Assembly (NCBI GenBank): GCA_905181725.1
Contig: CAJIYX010000146.1
Span: 1-39,762, forward strand
From: Alphaproteobacteria bacterium UBA830
Lineage (GTDB): Bacteria; Pseudomonadota; Alphaproteobacteria; MPNO01; UBA830
Direction of reading: 5' to 3'
Length of the DNA: 39,762 nucleotides
The translations under genes were made by a program, and so were the position numbers. The notes beneath the pieces were generated by a model. The model did not search any database and was not told the DNA's origin. It saw only the letters and a program-made list of their open reading frames with translations. This document shows positions 15,149 through 23,965 of this stretch, in pieces. Numbering within the stretch: position 1 is the first letter of the stretch; each line of letters begins with the position of its first letter.

Positions 15149-16252
15149 GTGACACAGGACGACATCATCGAAATGCTGCTGGCGTTCATCGCCGCAGACG
15201 AGGAACGGTGCGATACAAAGTCGGCGGCATCCGAAGACGCTTTTGACGACGTTGCCCTGCGGCTGTTCACCTATCAGTTCGAAAATAACCGGCCCTTCCG
15301 CCGGTTTTGCATCCAGCGTGGGCGCACGCCGCGAACCGCCAGGTCCTGGCGCGATATTCCCGCTGTTCCCATCAATGCGTTCAAGGAACTGACGCTGAGC
15401 TGCTGTGCTCCCGAAGATGCCGCACGCGTGTTTATGACCAGCGGCACAACCCTCGGCGGGGTGCGTGGCAAAAGCTATCATCCGACGCTCGCCGTCTATG
15501 ACGCCTCAATGATCCGCGCTTTCAAACAGTACTTCATGCCGGATCGCGACCGGATCGACATGAGCATCCTGTTCCCGGGCGAAGACGTCATGCCCAACTC
15601 GTCGCTTGCACATTACCTGGCGCTTGCCCTCTCACAGTTCGGTGCAGACGGCAGCCGCAACGCGATGCAGGGTGACGGCATTGCCTTCGATCATCTTTTC
15701 GAATTGCTGGACCGCGCGCAGATCGCGGGGACGCCCTTTGCCCTGCTCGGCGCGAGCTACAGTTACGTGCCATTGCTGGACGAGATGAAGCGGCGCGGAC
15801 TGTCTTTCATCCTGCCCCCGGGCAGCCGGCTTTTCGACACCGGCGGATTCAAGGGTCAATCCCGGGAGCTCGGGCTTGATGATTTTTACGACCAGCTCGC
15901 CGCCGGTTTCGGCGTCCCCCGCGAAAAGTGCATCAACATGTACGGCATGACGGAGCTCAGCACTCAGTTCTACGACCGGGGAAATGCCGTCTGCCCTTCG
16001 GTCAAATCCGGGCCGCATTGGATCCGCAGCCGGGTGATCAATCCGCTGACAGGCGATGACGTACCAGTCGGCGAAACCGGTGTTCTCGTCCATTGCGACC
16101 TTGCCCATTTCAACATTGTCTCGACCATTCTGACCGAAGATGCCGGTGTCGAAACCGAGAACGGCTTCCTGTTGCTGGGCCGTGCAGACGGTGCCGAGGC
16201 GAAAGGGTGTTCCATGGCCGTCGAGGAATTCCTGAAAGCGGCACAGGCATAA
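15149..16252 (+). CDS. luxE: LuxE-like acyl-protein synthetase
   Basis: A 367-residue adenylate-forming protein of the LuxE/PaaK family. The AMP-binding loop is FMTSGTTLGG (near residues 95-104), and MYGMTELSTQFYD (near 265) is the second adenylation motif. Cys354 in the C-terminal RADGAEAKGCSMAVEEF stretch matches the LuxE cysteine that carries the acyl group. LuxE activates a carboxylic acid as acyl-AMP and passes it to LuxC. The start is GTG at 15149 with AGGGA 10 bases upstream. It is the first gene after the TPP riboswitch, and luxC begins 17 bases after its stop. There is no luxA/luxB pair here, so this is not bioluminescence; the acid substrate is unknown. Confidence 0.88.
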   Translation: MTQDDIIEMLLAFIAADEERCDTKSAASEDAFDDVALRLFTYQFENNRPFRRFCIQRGRTPRTARSWRDIPAVPINAFKELTLSCCAPEDAARVFMTSGTTLGGVRGKSYHPTLAVYDASMIRAFKQYFMPDRDRIDMSILFPGEDVMPNSSLAHYLALALSQFGADGSRNAMQGDGIAFDHLFELLDRAQIAGTPFALLGASYSYVPLLDEMKRRGLSFILPPGSRLFDTGGFKGQSRELGLDDFYDQLAAGFGVPREKCINMYGMTELSTQFYDRGNAVCPSVKSGPHWIRSRVINPLTGDDVPVGETGVLVHCDLAHFNIVSTILTEDAGVETENGFLLLGRADGAEAKGCSMAVEEFLKAAQA

Positions 16253-16269
16253 CGGCGGATGACCGGCAC

Positions 16270-17721
16270 ATGACCGAACGCGCAGGCTACCTTCCGGGAC
16301 TGTCGGGCGATGAAGTCGACTGGCAGACCCTGCGCTTCCGTGATACGGATAGCCTACTCGAGGTCCTGGTACCGGTGCTGAGCGATGCACAGATAGCCGC
16401 ACTGACCGAACGGGTTCGGAACGCGGGCCGCGAGCAGCTGAAGCCCATGCCGGTTGCGCAAATCGTTGATATCGTCGACCGCGCAGTTGCCCGCCTGCTC
16501 GACCGGAATGACCTCTATCGGCAAAAAGCCGAAGAAATTCTGCCCATCGTGACCGGGTACGATGCGGATATGATCAGGCTGGGTCTGACCGGATACCTCA
16601 AAACGTTCCGCAAACCCGAACTGCAGAAATTCCTGGCCGAGGATTTTACCAATCCGCTGATCCTCGATGATTTCCAGCCAATGCCCAAAGGCGGATTTGC
16701 ACGCGCCTTCGGCCCCGACATCCTTACCCATATCTGGGCGGGCAACGTTCCCGGCCTACCGATCTGGAGCCTGATCTGCGGCCTGCTCGTCAAAGCCGGT
16801 AATATCGGCAAGGTACCGACCGCCGAGCCGCTTTTCGCCGGGTGGTTCGCTCAGGTTCTGGCCGAAGTCGCCCCGGAGATCGCAGACTGCTTCGCCGTCG
16901 TCTGGTGGAAAGGCGGAGATGCGGCCCGGGAAGACGCCCTGCTCAAAGAATCCGATGTGGTCCTTGCCTATGGCGGCAACGATCCCCTCGCCGCCATCCG
17001 CGACCGCGTCCCGGTGACGACGCGTTACCTCGCCTACGGGCATAAAGTGAGCTTCGGCGTGATCTCCCGCGCGGCACTGGACATCCAGAAAGCCTCCATG
17101 GCGGCGCATCAGGCGGCGTATGACGTCATCCGCTACGACCAGCAGGGGTGTTATTCGCCGCACGTGTTTTTTGTCGAGCGTGGCGGGCGGGTTTCGCCGC
17201 AGGATTTTGCCCAGTACCTCGCCCATGAGCTCGAGGCGTTCGAGAAAAAATATCCCCGCCGCGCCTTGTCGATAGCCGAGGCCCGCGACATCGCGGCCTG
17301 GCGTCACGGCGAAGAGATCAAATCATTTGCCGGCGAAGACAGCGGCCTGATCGGCAATGCGGAAAACGCCTGGAGCGTCGCCTTTATCGATGACGATGAA
17401 GACCTCAGCCCGAGCGGCCTGAACCGGACGATCAAGATCGCCGCGGTCGACACGCTTGCCGATGTCGTGCCACGGATCGCACCCTATAAGACCTTGCTAC
17501 AGACCGTCGGCATCGCCGCGCCGCCCGCGGAACTCTACGAACTGTCAGCCGCGCTCGGGCTTGCCGGGGTGACGCGGATCAGCGCGCTCGGCCACATGAC
17601 AGCGCCGGAAGCAGGCTGGCATCACGACGGACGATTCAATCTGCTCGATCTCGTCAGCATCACGGAAATTGAACGCTCGGCGGAAGCTGCCGCCGACACC
17701 TTTGCGCCCTATGCCGATTAG
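16270..17721 (+). CDS. luxC: LuxC-like acyl-CoA/acyl-enzyme reductase
   Basis: A 483-residue protein of the LuxC acyl-CoA reductase family (related to aldehyde dehydrogenases). The catalytic cysteine is Cys294 in RYDQQGCYSPHVFFVE. The AGNVPGLPIWSL and LAYGGNDPLAAIRDRVP blocks are typical. LuxC takes an acyl group from CoA or from LuxE and reduces it with NADPH to an aldehyde. The ATG at 16270 is preferred; an earlier ATG at 16259 stops after four codons, and the long open frame further up lies inside luxE. The size equals that of bacterial LuxC. It forms one transcription unit with luxE and the SDR 60 bases downstream. Confidence 0.9.
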   Translation: MTERAGYLPGLSGDEVDWQTLRFRDTDSLLEVLVPVLSDAQIAALTERVRNAGREQLKPMPVAQIVDIVDRAVARLLDRNDLYRQKAEEILPIVTGYDADMIRLGLTGYLKTFRKPELQKFLAEDFTNPLILDDFQPMPKGGFARAFGPDILTHIWAGNVPGLPIWSLICGLLVKAGNIGKVPTAEPLFAGWFAQVLAEVAPEIADCFAVVWWKGGDAAREDALLKESDVVLAYGGNDPLAAIRDRVPVTTRYLAYGHKVSFGVISRAALDIQKASMAAHQAAYDVIRYDQQGCYSPHVFFVERGGRVSPQDFAQYLAHELEAFEKKYPRRALSIAEARDIAAWRHGEEIKSFAGEDSGLIGNAENAWSVAFIDDDEDLSPSGLNRTIKIAAVDTLADVVPRIAPYKTLLQTVGIAAPPAELYELSAALGLAGVTRISALGHMTAPEAGWHHDGRFNLLDLVSITEIERSAEAAADTFAPYAD

Positions 17722-17781
17722 AATGCCCAAACACCCCTCACAATGACAAAAACACCCTTACGATGACGAACAGGTAACGCG

Positions 17782-18549
17782 ATGGATTTCACCGACAAAG
17801 TCGTTCTGGTAACCGGTGCAAGCCGCGGCATCGGCGCCGCTATCGCCCGGGCTTTCGCTGCCGAAGGCGCTTCGGTGGCCGTAAACTATTTGCAAAATTC
17901 AGAAGCCGCTGAAACGGTCGTCGCGGAGTGCCGACAGTCCGGCGGAGACGCATCGGCTTTCCAGACAGACGTGACCGACAGCGACGCTATTCCACCGCTT
18001 GTCGAAAACGTGCTGGAGACATTCGGTAAGATCGATGTTCTTGTGAACAATGCGTTCCGGCCATACGTGTTCGACCCCGAGAACCGAAAGATGTTCTGGG
18101 AGCTCGACTGGTCGCACTACCAGACACAAATAGACGGGGCCCTTCTATCGACCCACGGGCTTTGCAAAGCCGTCCTGCCCGATATGCGCCGCCGCGCCCA
18201 GGGTGCCATCGTCAACGTGGCGACCGACCTGGTCGCGCGCCCGACCATCCCCTATCACGACTACACCACCGCCAAGGCCGCGTTAATCGGCTTCAGCCGG
18301 AACCTTGCCGTCGAGACCGGTCCGCTCGGCATCCGCGTGAACTGCGTCGCCCCCGGTCTTGTCTATCCGACCGAGGGCACCCGGAATACAAAGGAAGACG
18401 TGAAGGACATGATCACGGCACAGACGCCACTCGGCCGGATAGCAACGCCGGAAGACGTCACCGGCCCGGTTCTGTTTCTCGCCTCACCCTGGAGCGGGTT
18501 CATGACCGGCCAGACCCTCTATGTCGATGGCGGTCTGGTGATGTCGTGA
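17782..18549 (+). CDS. SDR-family oxidoreductase (FabG-like) of the LuxE-LuxC cassette
   Basis: A 255-residue short-chain dehydrogenase. TGASRGIG is at 11-18, NNA at 89-91, Tyr161 and Lys165 in YTTAK; the usual catalytic Ser is Thr148 (NVATDL). The C-terminal MTGQTLYVDGG is standard. Position after luxE and luxC suggests it acts on their aldehyde product, reducing it to an alcohol, or oxidises an upstream alcohol. The 60-base gap contains two near-copies of a 16-base string (around CACCCTTACGATGACGAAC and the preceding CACCCCTCACAATGACAAA), but no terminator, so cotranscription is likely. Confidence 0.88.
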   Translation: MDFTDKVVLVTGASRGIGAAIARAFAAEGASVAVNYLQNSEAAETVVAECRQSGGDASAFQTDVTDSDAIPPLVENVLETFGKIDVLVNNAFRPYVFDPENRKMFWELDWSHYQTQIDGALLSTHGLCKAVLPDMRRRAQGAIVNVATDLVARPTIPYHDYTTAKAALIGFSRNLAVETGPLGIRVNCVAPGLVYPTEGTRNTKEDVKDMITAQTPLGRIATPEDVTGPVLFLASPWSGFMTGQTLYVDGGLVMS

Positions 18550-18584
18550 CGCCCTGATGTCGTGATGCCGATCTGGCCGCGCTT

Positions 18585-19475
18585 CTAGCCGCGCCGCATC
18601 AGATACAAATTACTGCCCACAATCAGCGTGGCCCCGGCGACACTCCACCAGGTCGGCATTTCGGCGAATAGCAGCAGCCCGAAAATGCCCGAATACACGA
18701 TCCGCATATAGTCGAACGGCACCGTCACGGTGGCCTCACCCAGTGTGAAGCCATGCGTGATGCAGGACTGGCCGATGATACCGAGGAAGCCGATCAACAG
18801 CAGAACCGGTACTTCGGCCCAGGTCGGATCGATCCAGAACCAGGCAGCGGGAATCGCCGAGAACAACGCCGTATAGAACGCATAGTAGAAGATAATCCGC
18901 CGGGTCGGCTCGGTGCTTGCCAGCTTCTTGATGGAGATCACCACCAGCCCGCCGAACAACGCACCCGCCACCGCAACAATGCCATCGGGATCGAAGCCAC
19001 CACCGAACGGCCTCAACATAATCAGGATGCCGGCAAACCCAGCAAGCGTGACTCCGATCCGGCGGGCTCCGGCGACCTCTCCCAGAAACAGAAAGGCAAG
19101 AACGATCATAAAGAGCGGACGGGAAAACTGCAGGGCCATCGCATCCGCCAGAACCAGATGCGTGATCGCGAAAAAGAAACAATAATTGCCGCACGAACCC
19201 CAGAACCCGCGCATCAGATGCATACCCGGCCGGTTGGTGCGGATAACGTCCAGCCCGTCGCGGAGCAGCAGCCACGGCGCGAAGATCAGAAACCCAATCA
19301 TGGCACGGCTGAACATCAACTGGGCCGGATGCAAACGCTCGCCCAGTATTTTGACGAAGACAGCCATCACCGTCAGCAGCAACGCGCCGGCGGAGACGAA
19401 CAAGATGGCACGCACACGGGATGAGAGCAGTGCCCAGCGACCGCTTAGTCCGGCGACGAGCAGCCGAAGATTCAA
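18585..19475 (-). CDS. DMT-superfamily (EamA) transporter
   Basis: A 296-residue inner-membrane protein with ten hydrophobic segments in two EamA repeats; PLFMIVLAFLFLGE and FGLLLFAEMP close the two halves. EamA members export or exchange small metabolites such as amino acids; substrate cannot be told. The start overlaps the end of the DUF962 gene by four bases, so the two are translated in tandem. It is convergent with the LuxE-LuxC-SDR unit, 35 bases away. Confidence 0.9.
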   Translation of the reverse strand: MNLRLLVAGLSGRWALLSSRVRAILFVSAGALLLTVMAVFVKILGERLHPAQLMFSRAMIGFLIFAPWLLLRDGLDVIRTNRPGMHLMRGFWGSCGNYCFFFAITHLVLADAMALQFSRPLFMIVLAFLFLGEVAGARRIGVTLAGFAGILIMLRPFGGGFDPDGIVAVAGALFGGLVVISIKKLASTEPTRRIIFYYAFYTALFSAIPAAWFWIDPTWAEVPVLLLIGFLGIIGQSCITHGFTLGEATVTVPFDYMRIVYSGIFGLLLFAEMPTWWSVAGATLIVGSNLYLMRRG

Positions 19476-19816
19476 AGGTTATTCTTTCCGGCGTGGCGTT
19501 TTACTTCGGCGTCCAGCCAGCCGGTACAGGCCAACGAGAACATCCGGAAATCGCCCATCAGCGACCATATCGGGTAGCGAAATGTGGCGGGACGGTTCCG
19601 CTCGATCAGCAGATGTGACAGCCAGGCCATGCCATAACCCGCGATTACCGCGGCAGCCAGAAACCCCAAATCGCCGAACCACGTCAGCAGAACGACAAAT
19701 GCCATTGCCAAAGCAGTGCCCAGAACATACATCAGGCGCGTATTCGGATCCGCATGTTCTGACAGGTAATGCGGCCAGAAATCGTCAAAGGTTTTGAACT
19801 CGGGCTTTTGCGTCAT
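19472..19816 (-). CDS. DUF962/Mpo1-like membrane protein
   Basis: A 114-residue protein matching the DUF962 (Mpo1/YGL010w-like) family: HYLSEHADPNTRLMYVLGT at the N-terminus, two hydrophobic segments, and the GYGMAWLSHLLIERNRPATF and YPIWSLMGDFRMF signatures with conserved His and Glu. In yeast the family carries out Fe-dependent alpha-oxidation of 2-hydroxy fatty acids. In bacteria the role is unproven. First gene of a two-gene unit with the EamA permease. Confidence 0.88.
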   Translation of the reverse strand: MTQKPEFKTFDDFWPHYLSEHADPNTRLMYVLGTALAMAFVVLLTWFGDLGFLAAAVIAGYGMAWLSHLLIERNRPATFRYPIWSLMGDFRMFSLACTGWLDAEVKRHAGKNNL

Positions 19817-19880
19817 GGGTGCAGGATAAGTCTTTCACGATGGTATTTCCATTGATCCGCGACGCCGCGTCACTTACGCC

Positions 19881-21103
19881 AGTGAAATAATCACGGATCC
19901 CATCGTCGATTGGCTGCTCACAGAAGCCCCTGCCCTGCCGTCATGCCGTCACGTGCTCCAAGGGTTGAAAGATCGCCTGAACGCCGAAGGGTTACAGCTG
20001 CACCGCGCTGTCCTCGGTGTCGGCGTTCTTCATCCTGGACTGATGGCCAAGACGTATACGTGGGAACGCGGCGGCCGCTACGTCACAGAGCCAAAGATTC
20101 ACCACGGCATCGAGACGACGGACCAGTATCTTGAAAGCCCTTTCCGTCCAATAAACGAAGGTGAACCGTTCGTCCGCCATCGACTAACCGGACCTGGCGC
20201 CCAGATTACATATCCGGTGCTGGAAGAACAGCACGATGCGGGATCAACGGACTATATCGCAATCGGTCTGCCGCGGAGCGACGGCAATGTGTAACGTTCA
20301 TGCTGGACCACGGACCGCATTGGCGGCTGCACGGACAGCGAAATCGACCGCCTGCTCTCTCTTCGTCCGGTGATCGGCGTCGTTGCCGAGCTCCAGTCGC
20401 GTGCCGAGATGACCAACAGCGTGCTCGATTTGTATCTCGGTCGCGAAGCTGGACGCCGGGTTTACGCAGGCAATATCAGACGCGGCGACGGGCAAACGAT
20501 TCATTCCGTGCTGTGGATGTGTGACCTGCGTGGGTTCAGCTCACTGTCGGATCGCAATCCGCTGAACGACCTGATCGCAGTCCTTAATAACTATTTCGAA
20601 CCCGTGACGGGACCGATTCATGCCAGCGGCGGCGAGGTTCTGAAGTTCATCGGCGATGCGGTTCTAGGAATTTTTTGGATCGAGGGCGAGGCGGAAATTG
20701 CCGAGATATGCGAACGCGCGCTAAGCGCCGCGGAACTTACAGTCGCCAACATGTATATTCTCAACCGGCGGCGCCGACGCGAAGAAAAAGATCCGCTGAA
20801 TTTCAGCATCGCCCTGCATGTGGGAGACGCGATGTACGGCAATGTAGGCGCGCATGACCGCCTCGACTTCACCGTGATCGGCCCCGCAGTCAACCTATGT
20901 GCACGGCTCGAGAGTGTGGCCGGGAGCCTGGGCGAAAAGATCATCTGTTCATCAGAATTCGCCGCTATCTCAAACGCGGAGATGAAATCAGTCGTCACAC
21001 ACGACTTGAAAATGTTGAGGCGGCAGTGGAAGCCTTTATTCCCGTCTTGCCAATCCGGCCTATCTGGTCCGCCAGACGCCATCACCACATCCGGTCGCGA
21101 TAG
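19881..21103 (+). pseudogene. Class III adenylate/guanylate cyclase, broken by a stop and a frameshift
   Basis: One frame gives ASEIITDPIVDWLLTEAP, then an N-terminal domain of the type fused to proteobacterial cyclases (MAKTYTWERGG, TTDQYLESPF), a TAA at 20292-20294, and then a continuing frame with LLSLRPVIGVVAELQSRAEM and a full cyclase domain. Its metal Asp lies in MCDLRGFSSLSD, with GGEVLKFIGDAVLGIF and VIGPAVNLCARLES also present. Near 21010 one A is missing from a GAAAA run; the next frame restores NVEAAVEAFIPV. No good start codon precedes the first homologous residues; the first usable one is GTG at 19953. A protein starting at 20370 would retain most of the cyclase domain but have a wrong C-terminus. 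Confidence 0.8.
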
Positions 21104-21692
21104 CTGGTCCACACACCGGGCTCGGCATCCTCAACGCTGATCTCGCCGTTGACCTGATCTGACACCATTTTACCGAGGGTCGGAAGCTCGCCACGTTCGA
21201 TCCTGTAATCATCTTCCCACAGTTTCGAGCGCTTTAACGCCTTGGCGCAATGCAGATAGGCCTCCCGCGCATCGACAACGATGGCGGCACGCGGCCGATT
21301 GCCGCTTACCGCGAAGTCGGCGAGTTTCGCCTCGTCCGCGATGATCTTCGCCCGCCCGTTCACCCGCGCGGTTACTTCGACACCGGGAATAAAGAACACC
21401 GCCCGACTTCCGGATTGGCAATGGTGTTCGACAGGGTATCCAGCCGGTTATTGCCGGGCCGGTCGGGGATCATGACCGTGTTCGCATCGACAACCTGCAC
21501 AAAACCCGATGCATCGCCCCGGGGGCTGACGTCTGTCCCCTTCTCTGGGTCGCTGGATCCGATAACCAGGAATGGCGACAGTGCGATAAACTTGGCGATA
21601 TGTTGGTCTATCGCCGGCAGGCATTTTAGCTCAACGACCTTCGATTGCGTGGGGTAAAGCTCGCGCAGGCCGTCTTCGTTATCAATGGACAT
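21082..21692 (-). pseudogene. PPOX-family FMN-binding protein, frameshifted
   Basis: From ATG 21692 the first frame encodes FLVIGSSDPEKGTDVSPRGD and GNNRLDTLSNTIANPEVG, the signature of the DR2398-type pyridoxamine-phosphate-oxidase-like family. At about 21400 the frame shifts by one base; the next frame gives VFFIPGVEVTARVNGRAKI, REAYLHCAKALKRSKLW and a normal C-terminus at 21082. One G missing in the GGGCGGTG run explains it. Members bind FMN; function is unknown. It is divergent from the Rieske gene. A one-base sequencing error would restore a full-length gene of about 200 residues, so the broken state needs confirming. Confidence 0.75.
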
Positions 21693-21804
21693 GACTGGTA
21701 CTTCCTTGGCCTGTCAGGATAGCACGATCGAGCCGGGCGCAAGGATTTTGGCACGACGTGCAATCGCCGTTTACGCCCGCGCCGAAGGATGCTTTTATCC
21801 GGGC

Positions 21805-23118
21805 ATGACTGACACCCTTTCCGATCTCGCACCCGAAGGCCGGGTGCATCGCCGCGTCTACACCGACGCAGATGTTTTTGCCGCCGAGATGGAGCGGATT
21901 TTCCGCCGAGCTTGGGTCTATGTTGCCCATGAAAGCCAGGTATCGGCGCCAGGCGATTTCGTGACCGCCCATATCGGCGACCGTTCGGTTATCGTTTCCC
22001 GTCATAAAGACGGCGAGATTTACGCCTTTGCCAATCGTTGCACCCATCGTGGCATGAAGGTCTGCGCCGCAAGGCAGGGATCGAAAAAACGCTTTGTCTG
22101 CCCGTATCATGGCTGGGCGTTTGCGACCGATGGATCGCTGATCGGTGTCCCCCACGGCAAGGGATATAACGGCAAACTTGACCCGAAAGACCCTGCCCTG
22201 GCGCTTGCCCAGGTTGCGCGAATCCAGAGCTATCGCGGTTTTGTATTCGCGAGCGACACGCCGGATGGCCCGTCGCTGACGGAATACCTTGGCCCAATGA
22301 CGCGCGCGATCGACAACACTGTCGACCGGGCACCGGGAGGGGAAATCGACATCGCCGGCGGCGGGTTCCGCCAGCGTTATATGGGGAACTGGAAACTTCA
22401 TATGGAAAACGCCAATGATCTGATGCATGCGTCTATCGTCCATGCATCTTCGGTCGACAGCGCGCAGGCAGTAGCCGATGAGCTGGAAGACGGCGCAGAA
22501 GATCACGCGCTGCAGATGTTCAAGGGCAACGGTCTGCCCCTCTCGGCGATGGACCAGGTCGAAATTCACGGTTTTGCCGGCGGCCATTCCTATATGGGCG
22601 GCTTCTACAAGGAAGGCCCGATCACGCAGGCCACGAATGAAGACCCCGTTGTAGCCGCATACCGCACGGCGATGATCGAAAGTTATGGCAAAAACCGCGC
22701 CGAAGATATCATGGGGTGGGATACGTTCAATCACCTGATCTATCCAAACCTGATTCTGAACCCGAAGCATCAGCAGATGCGGGTCCTTCAGCCCGTCAGC
22801 GTGGATTGTACCATCGTGCATTCGGCCTGCTTCAGGCTGAAGGACGCCCCCGAAAAAATGTACCAGCGCAGTATCCAGTTTCTCAGCGCGCTCAATTCGC
22901 CGGCATCACAAATCACGACCGACGACATCGCGATGTTCAACAACATGCAGACGGCGATGGACGAATCCGATACCGAATGGGTCAATATGTCCCGTGGGCT
23001 CGGACACGATCAGGCGCATGACGATGGCGGCGAGATCGGCGAGGTCGGTACCAGTGAGTTACCGCTCCGCGCGCAATACACCGCCTGGCGCGAATTTATG
23101 CGCCAGCAGCCCCGATAA
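21805..23118 (+). CDS. Rieske-type aromatic ring-hydroxylating oxygenase, alpha subunit
   Basis: A 437-residue protein. The Rieske [2Fe-2S] ligands are Cys79, His81, Cys99 and His102 (CTHRG and CPYHGW). The mononuclear iron ligands are His208 and His213 in NDLMHASIVH, with bridging Asp205 and a later carboxylate, likely within TTDDIAMF near 414. I prefer ATG 21805 over 21685 because relatives start just before a VHRRVYTD-like stretch. The family oxygenates aromatic or other hydrophobic substrates with electrons from a reductase. No beta subunit, ferredoxin or reductase is adjacent; the VOC gene 9 bases downstream is its only operon partner. Confidence 0.9.
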   Translation: MTDTLSDLAPEGRVHRRVYTDADVFAAEMERIFRRAWVYVAHESQVSAPGDFVTAHIGDRSVIVSRHKDGEIYAFANRCTHRGMKVCAARQGSKKRFVCPYHGWAFATDGSLIGVPHGKGYNGKLDPKDPALALAQVARIQSYRGFVFASDTPDGPSLTEYLGPMTRAIDNTVDRAPGGEIDIAGGGFRQRYMGNWKLHMENANDLMHASIVHASSVDSAQAVADELEDGAEDHALQMFKGNGLPLSAMDQVEIHGFAGGHSYMGGFYKEGPITQATNEDPVVAAYRTAMIESYGKNRAEDIMGWDTFNHLIYPNLILNPKHQQMRVLQPVSVDCTIVHSACFRLKDAPEKMYQRSIQFLSALNSPASQITTDDIAMFNNMQTAMDESDTEWVNMSRGLGHDQAHDDGGEIGEVGTSELPLRAQYTAWREFMRQQPR

Positions 23119-23127
23119 GGAAACGAT

Positions 23128-23571
23128 ATGCCTGCAACTGATCTTCATCATCTTGCCATCAAGACAGAGGATGTCGATGCGACCGTCGATTTCTGGAACG
23201 GCGTTATCGGATCCCATTCGGTCGACCGCCCGGACTTCAATTTTCCCGGCGCCTGGCTGCAGTTCGGCGAAACGATGATCCACCTGTATGGCGGAGACGC
23301 GGCAAAGAACAAGGCCGGTGGTCACGACCTTGGATCCGCGGCGATCGATCACGTAGCACTGTCGGCAAGCGGCTTCGACGAAATGCGCGATCTGTTTGGA
23401 GAAAAGAACCTCGACTGGCGGCAAATGGACATTCCGTCATTCCATCTTTGGCAGCTTTTCGTCCACGATCCGAACGGCGTACTGGTGGAACTCAACTTCG
23501 ATGCCAGACAGGAACCGCCGGGCAGCGCGGGACCGGACGACAGAAAAGTGTACGACCCCGGTAGTTTCTAG
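23128..23571 (+). CDS. VOC-family (glyoxalase/dioxygenase-fold) protein
   Basis: A 147-residue single-unit vicinal oxygen chelate protein. HHLAIKTEDVDATVDFW opens the first beta-alpha-beta module, IDHVALSASGFDEMRDLF the second, and FVHDPNGVLVELNF gives the closing metal Glu. It is coupled to the Rieske oxygenase gene (9 bases apart, AAGGAAACG site), so it may be an isomerase, lyase or extradiol-type enzyme acting on the oxygenase product. Substrate unknown. Confidence 0.87.
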   Translation: MPATDLHHLAIKTEDVDATVDFWNGVIGSHSVDRPDFNFPGAWLQFGETMIHLYGGDAAKNKAGGHDLGSAAIDHVALSASGFDEMRDLFGEKNLDWRQMDIPSFHLWQLFVHDPNGVLVELNFDARQEPPGSAGPDDRKVYDPGSF

Positions 23572-23727
23572 ATCGCCGTCCCCCGCGCATTTCCTCCCGG
23601 ATGACAAGAAACTCAGTGAATTCAGCGCCCTGTTTGGCTAGTGGTATGTACTGAGTTGTCTTTCCGAGAATGGGCTGCGTCCGCAGGAAGCCCGCTGGCA
23701 GGATCCAATCCGAGGGGCGCCCGCTAA

Positions 23728-23955
23728 ATGCGGCTTCTGAGTAAATTTTTGCTGGTCTCAATTACCGGCGTCGCCGTCATGGCGGCGGCGTTAGCCGGTA
23801 TTGGAATCAGCATAATTGACGACGTGCTGTATCAGAACAGCATTCGCGTCCTGAATGCCCAGATAGGCTCTGTGACGCGAAGCCTGGAAACCCCAACGCT
23901 TCAGACACCTTTTTTCTTGAGGAGACTAACCCTCTGTTACAGATATATTTTCTGA
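23728..23955 (+). pseudogene. Truncated N-terminus of a membrane sensor protein
   Basis: The 75 codons begin with a typical sensor signal anchor (LLSKFLLVSITGVAVMAAALAGIGI) followed by the start of a periplasmic sensing domain (DDVLYQNSIRVLNAQIGSVTRSLE). Similarity ends there; the last 20 residues look random and the stop follows. The next gene is convergent and intact, so the body of the sensor kinase or chemoreceptor has been deleted. Whether the short membrane peptide is made is unknown. Confidence 0.55.
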
Positions 23956-23965
23956 TCAAGAAAGG

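Noticed and set aside
15149..18549. A bioluminescence (lux) operon
   Set aside because: LuxC and LuxE homologues are present but no luxA/luxB pair or luxD; the nearby LLM protein belongs to the RutA/SfnG side of the superfamily.
23572..23727. Possible gene piece with an in-frame TAG between the VOC gene and the sensor stub
   Set aside because: The reading WYVLSCLSENGLRPQEARW looks protein-like but too short to assign, and no family was recognised.
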